Position numbers and translations under genes: made by a program
Notes under the pieces: model-generated
The model's input: only the letters and a program-made list of their open reading frames with translations
The model's database searches: none
Told to the model about the DNA's origin: nothing
Assembly (NCBI GenBank): GCA_023382595.1
Contig: JAHDWB010000004.1
Location: forward strand, 1 to 64,000
Direction: 5' to 3'
Source of the DNA: Anaerolineales bacterium
Lineage (GTDB): Bacteria > Chloroflexota > Anaerolineae > Anaerolineales > Villigracilaceae
Length of the DNA stretch: 64,000 bases
In this document: in pieces, positions 1 to 6,732 of the stretch
How positions within the stretch are numbered: position 1 is the first letter of the stretch
Layout: each line of letters begins with the position of its first letter

Positions 1-54
1 CGTGAAGGCGGTCTGACCGTCGGCGCTGGTGTCGTCACCAAGATCATCGAGTAA
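1..54 (+). CDS. tuf: Elongation factor Tu, C-terminal end (partial)
   Basis: Only the last 17 codons are inside the window. They read REGGLTVGAGVVTKIIE and stop at TAA 52-54, which matches the highly conserved end of EF-Tu, the GTPase that delivers aminoacyl-tRNA to the ribosome. The rpmG-tRNA(Trp)-secE-nusG string that follows is a common neighbourhood for tuf. The start and GTPase domain lie outside the window, so nothing can be said about completeness. Confidence 0.93.
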   Translation, partial: REGGLTVGAGVVTKIIE

Positions 55-79
55 GTTTTAGGAAAGTTGGTAAGATAGA

Positions 80-250
80 ATGGCATCCAAGAAGAAAGAC
101 GTTCGCCCGGTGATTACCCTGCAATGCAGTGATTGCAAGGAACGCAACTACACCACCGAGAAGAATCGTCGCAACGACCCAAATCGTATGGAGTTCAAAA
201 AGTACTGCTCGCGTTGCAAGAAGCACACAGTACATCGTGAAACGAAGTAG
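80..250 (+). CDS. rpmG: 50S ribosomal protein L33
   Basis: This 56-residue protein of the large ribosomal subunit was read directly from the sequence. It has the zinc-binding form of L33: two CxxC pairs at Cys16/Cys19 (CSDC) and Cys43/Cys46 (CSRC), with the usual [18 protein letters not shown] core. ATG 80 is preceded by GGAAAG at 61-66, a modest ribosome-binding site. It lies 25 bases after tuf and 41 bases before tRNA-Trp. The Cys-containing form is typically made under zinc-replete conditions in organisms that have two L33 paralogues; whether a Cys-free paralogue exists here cannot be seen. Confidence 0.96.
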   Translation: MASKKKDVRPVITLQCSDCKERNYTTEKNRRNDPNRMEFKKYCSRCKKHTVHRETK

Positions 251-291
251 TGTAGAATGATGGTTGGGCAGTGCAACTGCCCAACCAGTTT

Positions 292-364
292 AGGCCAGTG
301 GCTCAATTGGCAGAGCACTCGTCTCCAAAACGAGCGGTTGTGGGTTCAAGTCCTACCTGGCCTG
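292..364 (+). tRNA. trnW: tRNA-Trp (CCA anticodon)
   Basis: A complete 73-nt cloverleaf can be folded by hand. The acceptor stem is AGGCCAG (292-298) with CTGGCCT (357-363), and the discriminator is G364. The D stem is GCTC/GAGC, the anticodon stem CTCGT/ACGAG (318-322 and 330-334) with loop CTCCAAA giving anticodon CCA at 325-327, and the T arm GTGGG-TTCAAGT-CCTAC. The 3' CCA is not encoded. Its place between rpmG and secE is typical for many bacteria. Confidence 0.97.
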
Positions 365-424
365 CCTCAGGCAACGCCGCGACCCGCGGCGTTTTAGCCG
401 TAAAATGAAAGAAGGAGCATTGCC

Positions 425-643
425 TTGGCTGAGAAAGCAAAAAAAGTCAAGAAAAGCGAGAACGCCGTCCAGCGTTATTTTCGTGAAACCACAGGCGAAC
501 TTCGCAAAGTCAACTGGCCCACATGGCCCGAAGCGAAACGCCTGACCGGACTCGTATTGTTGGTGATGGTCGTTGTAGGAATTTTCCTCTCCCTTGTGGA
601 TTACGCCGGCAGCGAACTGATCGCTCTCGTACTTGGCTTGTAA
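425..643 (+). CDS. secE: Preprotein translocase subunit SecE
   Basis: This 72-residue single-span SecE is the essential clamp subunit of the SecYEG protein-conducting channel. The N-terminal half is Lys-rich and cytoplasmic, followed by the family signature around YFRETTGELRKVNWPTWPEA (residues about 19-38) and one C-terminal membrane segment (about 43-65). The start is TTG 425, placed by the AAGGAG at 412-417. It sits directly upstream of nusG, as in most bacteria. Confidence 0.95.
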   Translation: MAEKAKKVKKSENAVQRYFRETTGELRKVNWPTWPEAKRLTGLVLLVMVVVGIFLSLVDYAGSELIALVLGL

Positions 644-660
644 TTTGAATCGAGGAACTG

Positions 661-1353
661 ATGGATCTACCGGAACAGCAAGAGCAATTTGAACAGGAAC
701 CGATGGACGAACAAACCGAGGAGCAGGCTGCTCCTGCGGATGTTTCCGCTTCCCCCTCGGACCCGACACCTGCTCCTGCTCCCGAAACACAGATCCCCGC
801 TGACCTGCCTCCCGTCGAAATGATCGTGGAAGGGCCAGCATGGTTTGTGATCCATTGTTACTCTGGATATGAGAACAAGGTCCGCCACAACCTCGAACAG
901 CGCATCGAAACGATGGGCATGAAGGACATGATCTTTGATGTGGTCATCCCGACCCAGGAAGAGATCGAGGTCAAGGACGGCAAACGCCGAACGGTGGAGC
1001 GCCATATTTTCCCCGGTTATGTGCTGGTGAATATGATGCTCACGGAAGAGTCGTGGTATGTGGTTCGGAACACTCCCGGAGTGACCGGTTTCGTCGGGAT
1101 GGGCAATAACCCCACGCCCCTTCGCCCCGAAGAAGTTGCGCAGATCGTCAAGCGCATGGAAGCCGAAGCCCCGACCGTAAAGGTGACGTTCAAGGTCGGC
1201 GAGCGCGTCCGCATTGTGGACGGACCGTTCAATGATTTCCGCGGCGTAGTTGCCGAGATCGACATGGAGCGCACCAAAGTGCGTGTAATGGTCAGTTTCT
1301 TCGGACGTGAAACGCCGGTTGAATTGGATTTTCTGCAGGTAGAAAAAAGTTAA
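661..1353 (+). CDS. nusG: Transcription termination/antitermination factor NusG
   Basis: NusG binds RNA polymerase and modulates elongation, Rho termination and transcription-translation coupling. The protein is 230 residues: an acidic, Pro/Ala-rich N-terminal extension of about 58 residues, then the NGN domain (about 60-165, starting AWFVIHCYSGYENKV and including FPGYVLVNM) and a C-terminal KOW domain (about 178-228, VGERVRIVDGPFNDFRG). Typical NusG is about 180 residues, so the extension is the unusual part. It follows secE after 17 bases with GAGGAAC before ATG. Confidence 0.96.
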   Translation: MDLPEQQEQFEQEPMDEQTEEQAAPADVSASPSDPTPAPAPETQIPADLPPVEMIVEGPAWFVIHCYSGYENKVRHNLEQRIETMGMKDMIFDVVIPTQEEIEVKDGKRRTVERHIFPGYVLVNMMLTEESWYVVRNTPGVTGFVGMGNNPTPLRPEEVAQIVKRMEAEAPTVKVTFKVGERVRIVDGPFNDFRGVVAEIDMERTKVRVMVSFFGRETPVELDFLQVEKS

Positions 1354-1388
1354 ATGGACAGTAGCAGGCTTCCCGTAAGCCTGATGCG

Positions 1389-1430
1389 GTGGGAGGGTCT
1401 CCCAAATGACCCGCTAAAACCACGAAGGAG
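1389..1430 (+). promoter_or_regulatory. L1-type ribosomal protein leader upstream of rplK
   Basis: GTGGGA (1389-1394) is followed by a hairpin GGGTC (1395-1399)/GACCC (1408-1412), then GCTAAAA and CCAC (1420-1423), which closes a stem with GTGG, and the AAGGAG ribosome-binding site. The same architecture recurs before rplA with different hairpin bases. This fits an mRNA mimic of the L1-binding site used for autogenous control of the L11-L1 operon; the assignment is inferred from structure. Confidence 0.6.
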
Positions 1431-1441
1431 TTAAATCAGAA

Positions 1442-1867
1442 ATGGCAAAGAAGTTAAAAGCAATCGTTCGTCTTCAGCTCGAGGCTGGCAAGGCAAATCC
1501 TGCGCCTCCGGTCGGTCCCGCGCTGGCAAGTCATGGTATCAACATCATGGCGTTCTGCAAGGAATACAATGCCCGCACATCCAACAAGCCGGGCGAGGTG
1601 ATCCCTGCAGAGATCACCATCTTCAGTGATGGGTCGTTCACATTTGTGCTGCGCACCTCGCCTGCGGCAGTTTTGCTCCGCAAAGCCGCCAAGGTGGAGA
1701 AGGGTTCCGGCGTGCCGAACAAGGAAAAGGTCGGCAAAGTGACCCGCGCGCAGATCAAGGAGATCGCGGAGTTGAAGATGAAGGACCTGAACGCGATCTC
1801 GCTTGAAGGCGCGATGAAGCAGATCGAAGGCACCGCCCGTTCGATGGGCATTACGATTACCGATTAA
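1442..1867 (+). CDS. rplK: 50S ribosomal protein L11
   Basis: L11 is a 141-residue protein of the GTPase-associated centre of the large subunit. It is full length and collinear with the family: the N-terminal domain has the conserved [21 protein letters not shown] stretch (about residues 12-32), and the C-terminal domain binds the 23S rRNA region contacted by elongation factors. ATG 1442 lies 11 bases after GAAGGAG. It is first in the rplK-rplA pair, and its leader carries an L1-type structure. Confidence 0.97.
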   Translation: MAKKLKAIVRLQLEAGKANPAPPVGPALASHGINIMAFCKEYNARTSNKPGEVIPAEITIFSDGSFTFVLRTSPAAVLLRKAAKVEKGSGVPNKEKVGKVTRAQIKEIAELKMKDLNAISLEGAMKQIEGTARSMGITITD

Positions 1868-1872
1868 TTTTT

Positions 1873-1912
1873 GTGGGAGGACGGCGTTCGCTGTCCGCTT
1901 GCACCACGGAGG
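1873..1912 (+). promoter_or_regulatory. L1-type ribosomal protein leader upstream of rplA
   Basis: GTGGGA (1873-1878) is followed by a hairpin GGACGGC-GTTC-GCTGTCC, then GCTTGCA, CCAC (1904-1907) closing with GTGG, and GGAGG (1908-1912). It is the second copy of the structure seen before rplK. The hairpin sequences differ but both pair, so the structure appears conserved by covariation. Confidence 0.6.
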
Positions 1913-1917
1913 ATAAA

Positions 1918-2631
1918 ATGGCAAAACACGGAAAGAAATACATGGCGGCTGCCGCCAAAGTTGATATTGACAAGGTGTATTCCGCCCGCGAGGCGGTTAC
2001 GCTTGCGAGGGAAACTTCGATCACCAAGTTCGATGCGACCATTGAAGTGCACATGCGCACCACGCTTGACTCGCGTCAGGCGGACCAGCAGTTGCGCGAT
2101 GTGGTCGTGCTCCCCAACGGGTTGGGTAAGACCGTGCGTGTGCTCGTTTTTGCGCAGGGTGAAGGCGCCACCGCGGCGCGCGCCGCCGGTGCGGACTTTG
2201 TTGCGGATGATGACGAGTCCCTGAAGAAGATCGAAGGCGGCATGCTGGATTTTGATGTTGCCATCTCCACGCCCGATGCGATGGGTAAGGTGGGACGCCT
2301 GGGGCGTGTGCTCGGTCCGCGCGGTTTGATGCCGAACCCGAAGGCAGGCACGGTGGTTGCCGCGCAGGATATGGAACGCGCCATCAAGGAAGCCAAGGCG
2401 GGTCGTGTGGAATTCCGCCTCGATAAGACCAATAACATTCATGTTTCGATCGGCAAGGCTTCGTTCGATGCCGACAAATTGTACGAGAACTACGTGGCGT
2501 TGATGGACGCGATCAACAAATCCCGCCCATCCGGTGCGAAGGGTAACTTTGTCCGACGCATCACCGTCGCCAGCACGATGGGACCCGGCGTGAAAGCCGA
2601 TCCCAATGAACACATACAAGGAGCCGGATAA
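1918..2631 (+). CDS. rplA: 50S ribosomal protein L1
   Basis: L1 forms the mobile L1 stalk at the E site, and in several bacteria it represses its own operon. The protein is 237 residues. The start is ATG 1918, five bases after GGAGG at 1908-1912; an upstream in-frame ATG at 1873 has no ribosome-binding site and falls inside the leader structure. Recognisable stretches are [21 protein letters not shown] near the N-terminus and [14 protein letters not shown] (the classic L1 signature) near residue 135. Confidence 0.97.
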   Translation: MAKHGKKYMAAAAKVDIDKVYSAREAVTLARETSITKFDATIEVHMRTTLDSRQADQQLRDVVVLPNGLGKTVRVLVFAQGEGATAARAAGADFVADDDESLKKIEGGMLDFDVAISTPDAMGKVGRLGRVLGPRGLMPNPKAGTVVAAQDMERAIKEAKAGRVEFRLDKTNNIHVSIGKASFDADKLYENYVALMDAINKSRPSGAKGNFVRRITVASTMGPGVKADPNEHIQGAG

Positions 2632-2872
2632 TATCCGATAATTCCTGAATACCACTTCGCCGACCCACCATAGGGTCGCTTCGCTGATGAAGGCGGGTGT
2701 TCCAAATAAAGCCGGTGCGAGACCGTTAGGCTTTTGCGGAACTTAATTTCCTGCTCAGGTGAAGACTAAAAGCAAATTTCAGCGCGTTTGTGCTGAATCC
2801 CCTCCGGGGATGCGAAAAGTCTTTGCCTGCGATAGTGGCAAAGACTTTTTTCATGAAAGGAGGTGAAATCTT
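2632..2872 (+). promoter_or_regulatory. Ribosomal protein L10 leader (rplJ-rplL autoregulatory region)
   Basis: The 241-base stretch between rplA and rplJ has no coding capacity but has the layout of the L10 leader: structured upstream segments, a kink-turn-like GGTGAAGAC patch near 2758-2766, and a terminator-like hairpin AGTCTTTGCC (2818-2827)/GGCAAAGACT (2837-2846) ending in T5, just before the rplJ ribosome-binding site. In the known mechanism, excess L10(L12)4 binds the leader and reduces rplJL expression. I identify it from position and layout, not from a covariance model. Confidence 0.75.
2818..2851 (+). terminator. Intrinsic terminator/attenuator in the L10 leader
   Basis: A perfect 10-bp stem AGTCTTTGCC/GGCAAAGACT with a 9-nt loop, followed by TTTTT. 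It lies 5 bases before the AAAGGAGGTGA of rplJ, so read-through is needed for rplJ expression from upstream promoters. Confidence 0.8.
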
Positions 2873-3409
2873 TTGGCAATTTCAAAGCAACGCAAGGAAG
2901 AAGTGCTGTCCCAGTATGCTGACTGGATCAAGCGCAGTGAAGCCGTGATCCTTGTGGAATACACCGGCGCGAACATGAAATCCATCGACGCGATCCGCGC
3001 CAAGATCCGTGAAGCCGGAGGCGAATTCCACATCATCAAGAACACGCTGGCTCGCCGCGCGTTCGCAGAGAACGGACTGGAAGTTCCTCAGGATTACCTG
3101 TTGAAATCCACCGCGGTCTCATTTGCGTTCACAGACCCGGCTTCCACCGCGAAAGCATTGACCGACGCAACCAAGGGCAATGAGTTCGTCAAGGTGAAGG
3201 GCGGTTTGATGGGCGGCAAAGCTCTCGATGCCGCGCAGGTCAAGGCGCTGGCTGACATGCCCCCGTTGCCCGTTATGCGCGCGACATTGCTCGGCGTTTT
3301 GCAGGCTCCTGCCGGCAAACTGGTCCGCACGATCGCAGAACCTGCGCGCGGATTGGCGGCTGTCGTCAAGGCGTTTTCAGAGCAGAGCGGTGCCCCCGCC
3401 GCCGCGTAA
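2873..3409 (+). CDS. rplJ: 50S ribosomal protein L10
   Basis: L10 anchors the L7/L12 dimers to the ribosome to form the stalk that recruits translational GTPases. The protein is 178 residues. The N-terminal rRNA-binding domain begins AISKQRKEEVLSQYADWIKRSEAV, and the C-terminal helix that binds L12 ends in Ala/Pro. The start is TTG 2873, fixed by AAAGGAGGTGA at 2856-2866. It is followed by rplL after 72 bases. Confidence 0.96.
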   Translation: MAISKQRKEEVLSQYADWIKRSEAVILVEYTGANMKSIDAIRAKIREAGGEFHIIKNTLARRAFAENGLEVPQDYLLKSTAVSFAFTDPASTAKALTDATKGNEFVKVKGGLMGGKALDAAQVKALADMPPLPVMRATLLGVLQAPAGKLVRTIAEPARGLAAVVKAFSEQSGAPAAA

Positions 3410-3481
3410 TGCCGGTCATTTCAGCGAGTTCGTCTCGCATATTCAATCAAATCAAAATTACTTAGCTAGGAGTGCTAAACA

Positions 3482-3865
3482 ATGTCTGAAAAGCTCGAAA
3501 AACTTATGGAAGAACTTTCCACCCTTTCCGTCCTCGAAGCGGCTGAATTGGTGAAGATGCTCGAAGAGAAGTGGGGCGTTTCCGCCGCCGCTCCCGTAGC
3601 TGTCGCCGCTGTCGGTGGCGGCGCTGCCGCTGCTGCCGAACCTGTCGAAGAGAAGACCGAGTTCGATGTGGTCATCAAGGACCCCGGCGCCAAGAAGATC
3701 GACGTCATTAAGGTCATCCGCCAGTTGACCAGCCTCGGTCTCGGCGAAGCCAAGACCCTCGCCGAAACCTCCGGCTCCAAGGTGCTCTCCGCCGTCGGCA
3801 AGGATGCCGCGATGGACGCCAAGAAGAAGCTCGAAGAAGCCGGCGCGAACGTCGTCGTCGAGTAA
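3482..3865 (+). CDS. rplL: 50S ribosomal protein L7/L12
   Basis: The 127-residue stalk protein has the usual three parts: N-terminal dimerisation helices (residues 1-35), an Ala/Val/Gly-rich hinge (about 38-58), and the C-terminal GTPase-binding domain with [24 protein letters not shown] and the conserved [10 protein letters not shown] helix. ATG 3482 follows TAGGAG. A strong terminator follows directly, and rpoB, the usual next gene in many bacteria, is not here. Confidence 0.97.
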   Translation: MSEKLEKLMEELSTLSVLEAAELVKMLEEKWGVSAAAPVAVAAVGGGAAAAAEPVEEKTEFDVVIKDPGAKKIDVIKVIRQLTSLGLGEAKTLAETSGSKVLSAVGKDAAMDAKKKLEEAGANVVVE

Positions 3866-3880
3866 TTCCTGCAAGAATGA

Positions 3881-3912
3881 AAAGAGACCGTCCGCTTGGA
3901 TGGTCTCTTTTT
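3881..3912 (+). terminator. Intrinsic terminator after rplL
   Basis: A hairpin AAAGAGACCGTCC (3881-3893) pairs with GGATGGTCTCTTT with one bulge, and runs into T5. It ends the ribosomal protein transcript and faces the minus-strand gene ending at 3917. Confidence 0.85.
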
Positions 3913-3916
3913 GATT

Positions 3917-4234
3917 CTATTGCGCCTCTAGTCTGGACCCTGGACCTGTTGCCGATATGATGAAGCCGTCATTCCATTTGGGGTCATCTGCCAGGAAGGA
4001 ACGGAAGATCAAGTACCGTTCGTGTTGTTTGGGGTCATCCGCATTTGCCAGATACGTTTCCCTGTCTTTGAATACCGCAACGAGATAATACTCGTCTGAA
4101 TCCGCATCCATTTGGAAGATATAGTCCGCGACCCAGCCGGGGATATCCGACGAGTCGAACTCGTCCATTTTTCTTTTGAACTCGTTTTTATCTACGCCGG
4201 GCTTTACGCGGAATTTTGCAATGGTTCCATACAT
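3917..4234 (-). CDS. Small ABM-like (antibiotic biosynthesis monooxygenase fold) protein
   Basis: A 105-residue protein starting MYGTIAKFRVKPGVDKNEFK. The pattern of an N-terminal beta strand (TIAKFRVKPG), a helix, a YIFQMDADSDEYYLVAVFKDRETY core and a later DDPKQHERY segment suggests the ferredoxin-like dimeric alpha/beta barrel of the ABM/YgiN-type superfamily. I cannot assign a substrate. No cofactor motif or signal peptide is visible. AAGGAGAG lies before ATG. It is convergent with rplL, and a bidirectional terminator separates it from lexA. Confidence 0.6.
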   Translation of the reverse strand: MYGTIAKFRVKPGVDKNEFKRKMDEFDSSDIPGWVADYIFQMDADSDEYYLVAVFKDRETYLANADDPKQHERYLIFRSFLADDPKWNDGFIISATGPGSRLEAQ

Positions 4235-4294
4235 ATTGTCTCTCCTTTGGTCTTTGCGGGCAAGATATTCACAAGTAAATACACCCCGGGAATC

Positions 4295-4326
4295 AAAAAG
4301 AGGCGGCTTGTTGTTGCCGCCTCTTT
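4295..4326 (-). terminator. Intrinsic terminator after lexA
   Basis: An 11-bp stem AAAGAGGCGGC (4297-4307)/GCCGCCTCTTT (4316-4326) with an 8-nt loop. On the minus strand it is followed by TT and lies 15 bases beyond the lexA stop, so it ends the lexA transcript before the ABM-like gene. Confidence 0.8.
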
Positions 4327-4340
4327 ATTAATACATTTTC

Positions 4341-5021
4341 TTACGCCAGTTGACGTTCCAGTTTGCGGATGACCATGACAACTTTGCCTTTGATCTCCAG
4401 CGGTTCCGTCTTCTTGACCATGATGGGTTTCATGGTCGGGTTGGCGGGCTGGAGGCGGTAGCCGTCCTTTTCCTTGTAGAAGTACTTGAGCGTGGTCTCG
4501 TTCTTGTCCGAAAGCCAGACTGCCACCATCTCGCCGTTGCGGGCTTCCTGCGCAGGCTTAAGGATGACAATGTCGCCGTCGTTGATCATGGCGTCGATCA
4601 TCGAGTCTCCCTGCACATGGAGCGCGAATAGTCCCTTGCCCTTTTCCTTCGTGGGCATCAGGGATGAGGCGATCTCCACCGAGTCTTCCGCCGTAAAGGG
4701 ATTGAAATCGGATGCGGGGATCGGGATGGGTTCACCGGCTTGAATGACGCCGAGCACGGGCACGCGCATCATATCGCCAAGCGGACTGTTGCCGACCAGC
4801 CTCATACCGCGCGAGATCTTGCGGTCGCGCTCGATATGCCCGGATTTCTCGAGTTGATCGAGGTAGTAATTCACCACCGAGGTGGATGAAATATTGCAGT
4901 GTTCACCGATCTCCCGTATGGAAGGGGGGTGTTTATGTTCGCGTTGATAGACTTCAATAAATTCCAGAATTTTCTGGTGGCGTTCGCCAAGTCCCTTGCT
5001 TTTTCGAACCATCATCATCAT
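4341..5021 (-). CDS. lexA: LexA repressor (SOS regulator)
   Basis: LexA represses DNA-damage genes and cleaves itself when RecA filaments form. The protein is 226 residues. The winged HTH covers about 12-75 (GERHQKILEFIEVYQREHKH...SIREIGEHCNISSTSVVNYY), followed by a peptidase S24 domain. The cleavage site is Ala95-Gly96 (VIQAGEP), the catalytic Ser is Ser140 (QGDSMID) and the Lys is Lys179 (TTLKYFY), so it looks fully active. Four Met codons in a row leave the exact start open. Its own promoter carries a GAAC-N4-GTTC box, so autoregulation is expected. Confidence 0.97.
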   Translation of the reverse strand: MMMMVRKSKGLGERHQKILEFIEVYQREHKHPPSIREIGEHCNISSTSVVNYYLDQLEKSGHIERDRKISRGMRLVGNSPLGDMMRVPVLGVIQAGEPIPIPASDFNPFTAEDSVEIASSLMPTKEKGKGLFALHVQGDSMIDAMINDGDIVILKPAQEARNGEMVAVWLSDKNETTLKYFYKEKDGYRLQPANPTMKPIMVKKTEPLEIKGKVVMVIRKLERQLA

Positions 5022-5081
5022 GTTGAGCCTCCTGCCAGTTCACTGGCGCGGGTGAGCATTATTCGCTCATTTGTGCTAGTA

Positions 5082-5110
5082 ATAATACTCGAACGCTTGT
5101 TCTGTGTCAA
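5082..5110 (-). promoter_or_regulatory. lexA promoter with an embedded SOS box
   Basis: On the minus strand TTGACA (5110-5105) and TATTAT (5087-5082) are separated by exactly 17 bases. Inside the spacer lies the palindrome GAACAAGCGTTC (plus-strand 5091-5102, GAACGCTTGTTC), which matches the GAAC-N4-GTTC LexA operator of Gram-positive bacteria. Repressor bound here would block RNA polymerase directly. Confidence 0.9.
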
Positions 5111-5138
5111 GGCTGGGAAGGAGACTCGAATTTTCGGG

Positions 5139-6125
5139 TTAAACCCAGGTTCGGCGGCGCATCCACAGATACATGACGGCGGGAAGCATGAGTATGATGC
5201 CCAGTGTGACGTGAAATGCCTGTTCGCCCGTCCAGCCAAGCAGCCGGGCTGCCGGTTCGAAGAAGTTCATGCCAAAGAAGCCGGTGACGAACGTGATGGG
5301 CATGAAAAGCGTGGTGATGATCGTGAGGGTCTTCATCACCTCGTTCATGCGGTTGTTGACAGCGGAGAGATAGGTATCCAGCGCGCCGCTGACCAGATCG
5401 CGCAGGCTTTCGTTCAGGTCGTGCAGGCGGACAAGGTGATCGTAGATGTCGCGGAAGAAGACTCGGTCTTTCGGGTCGATGACGCGGTAATCGTCGCGCG
5501 CGAGTTTGTTCAGCACTTCGCGCTGGGGGAGCAGGATCCGCCTCATGGCAAGCAAAAGGCGTTTTAGTGCGAATATCTGCTCGAGCGTGGAAGGATGCGG
5601 ACGGTCAAAGACCTGGTCTTCGATCCGGTCGATCTGTTCGTCGATCTCTTCGACAAGCGGCATGTACCCCATGACAAGCGCATCGACAATGCGGTAAAGC
5701 AGATGGTCGGGACCATCTTGAAGGTGGCGGGTATCGCGCTGACATGCGGACCAGGCATCGTTCACGGCGGTCAGATGTTGGTCATGGTGCGTGACGACGT
5801 AGTTGCGCCCAAGGAAGACGTCCAACTCCTCGGTCTCCGCTTCGAACACGCCCTTTTCCTGTTTGTGTTTCATGATATTGAAGACGATGTAGAGATAGTC
5901 GCCCCAATCGTCTATCTTGGGAGTGTGGGTTTCTTGCAGGGCATCATCTATCGCAAGCGGATGGAAACCAAAGAGCCGCAGGATCGGTTCTGAAAGCTGT
6001 GGAGGCTCGTCAACGAAATCCACCCAGAGCACGCCTCGCCGGTCCCGCAGGAGGCGGGGGAATTCTGCCGGCGGAATATCGGTGCGGATGGGTTTTCCGG
6101 GGGTGAAAAACAGGGAGCGGATCAA
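5139..6125 (-). CDS. corA: CorA-family magnesium/divalent cation transporter
   Basis: A 328-residue inner-membrane channel protein of the CorA/Mrs2/Alr1 family. The long N-terminal cytoplasmic alpha/beta domain and stalk helices are followed by two C-terminal membrane segments, and the pore signature GMN is present at the end of the first (TGFFGMNFF). A short basic tail (MRRRTWV) follows. The start is TTG 6125, six bases after GGAGG on the minus strand. It is divergent from the DUF2089 gene. Substrate (Mg2+, Co2+, Ni2+) cannot be told from the sequence. Confidence 0.93.
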   Translation of the reverse strand: MIRSLFFTPGKPIRTDIPPAEFPRLLRDRRGVLWVDFVDEPPQLSEPILRLFGFHPLAIDDALQETHTPKIDDWGDYLYIVFNIMKHKQEKGVFEAETEELDVFLGRNYVVTHHDQHLTAVNDAWSACQRDTRHLQDGPDHLLYRIVDALVMGYMPLVEEIDEQIDRIEDQVFDRPHPSTLEQIFALKRLLLAMRRILLPQREVLNKLARDDYRVIDPKDRVFFRDIYDHLVRLHDLNESLRDLVSGALDTYLSAVNNRMNEVMKTLTIITTLFMPITFVTGFFGMNFFEPAARLLGWTGEQAFHVTLGIILMLPAVMYLWMRRRTWV

Positions 6126-6158
6126 GGGAAACCTCCAAAAACAGGATTTTTACAAATT

Positions 6159-6198
6159 AAATCAATAATATTGAAGTTTCTGTTGAAATTATTGATTT
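6159..6198. promoter_or_regulatory. Inverted repeat (candidate operator) between corA and the DUF2089 gene
   Basis: AAATCAATAAT (6159-6169) and ATTATTGATTT (6188-6198) form a perfect 11-bp inverted repeat with an 18-bp spacer, and similarity continues outside the arms. It ends five bases before the -35 box at 6204. The centre-to-centre distance of about 29 bp is close to three helical turns, as for a dimer or pair of dimers on one DNA face. Confidence 0.6.
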
Positions 6199-6203
6199 TT
6201 AAC

Positions 6204-6231
6204 TTGACAAAACTTAATTACCATGTATAAT
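6204..6231 (+). promoter_or_regulatory. Strong sigma70-type promoter for the DUF2089 gene cluster
   Basis: TTGACA (6204-6209) and TATAAT (6226-6231) with a 16-bp spacer, in an AT-rich stretch. Both hexamers are perfect. Transcription would start near 6238, leaving a leader of about 108 bases before ATG 6346; this rules out the in-frame ATG at 6223, which overlaps the -10 box. Confidence 0.85.
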
Positions 6232-6345
6232 TTTATTAGAAATCAGTTGAAGAACATTAATTTCGTCGAACCTGTTTTCAAGAATCATGCTTTCTGCCAA
6301 ATCAATGAAGTCACCTGTCTAATTATAAATCGGAGAAGCCAAATT

Positions 6346-6729
6346 ATGAGACCTGCGCCCACCCTTTGTCCAATCTGCCAGTCTGAACTGGAAATCGTTC
6401 GCCTGCATTGCCTCTCCTGCGACACGTCCCTCGATGGACATTTCGCAATGGGGCAGTTTTCGAATTTGTCGCAGGAACAGATGGAATTTGTTTTCACCTT
6501 CGTTCGCTGTGAAGGCAAGATCAACCGCATGGAGCAGGAACTTGGCTTGTCCTACCCCACCATCCGCAACCGCCTGCACGAAGTCATCCGCGCGCTGGGG
6601 TACGAACCCGGCAAGGATGAATCCCCCGAGGTGGATGCGGAAAAACGTATCAGCGTGATCGAAGACCTTGAAGCCGGCAAGATCACTGCCGACCAAGCCA
6701 TGCGCATGCTGCGCGGAGAAGAGGAGTAA
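6346..6729 (+). CDS. DUF2089-family zinc-ribbon/HTH protein
   Basis: The protein is 127 residues. An N-terminal zinc ribbon has CPIC (8-11) and HCLSC (about 24-28), followed by a helical, HTH-like segment (LSYPTIRNRLHEVIRALGY). The C-terminal tail EKRISVIEDLEAGKITADQAMRML is the short helical SHOCT-like module that recurs in the next genes. DUF2089 proteins are commonly regarded as regulators, and I infer the same here. It lies 3 bases upstream of the DUF4097-like gene and is first in the operon, so it may control its own cluster through the inverted repeat upstream. Confidence 0.85.
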   Translation: MRPAPTLCPICQSELEIVRLHCLSCDTSLDGHFAMGQFSNLSQEQMEFVFTFVRCEGKINRMEQELGLSYPTIRNRLHEVIRALGYEPGKDESPEVDAEKRISVIEDLEAGKITADQAMRMLRGEEE

Positions 6730-6732
6730 ACC

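Noticed and set aside
353-841. Long minus-strand open frame over secE and nusG
   Set aside because: It is antisense to two certain genes and overlaps the tRNA; no family resemblance and no ribosome-binding site.
5053-5069. TGAGC-N7-GCTCA inverted repeat in the lexA leader as a second operator
   Set aside because: It lies downstream of the likely transcription start, the arms are short, and it does not match the SOS box; no support beyond symmetry.
6223-6345. Longer N-terminus of the DUF2089 protein starting at ATG 6223
   Set aside because: The codon overlaps the -10 box of a perfect promoter, and the zinc-ribbon family starts directly at MRPAPTLCPIC (6346).
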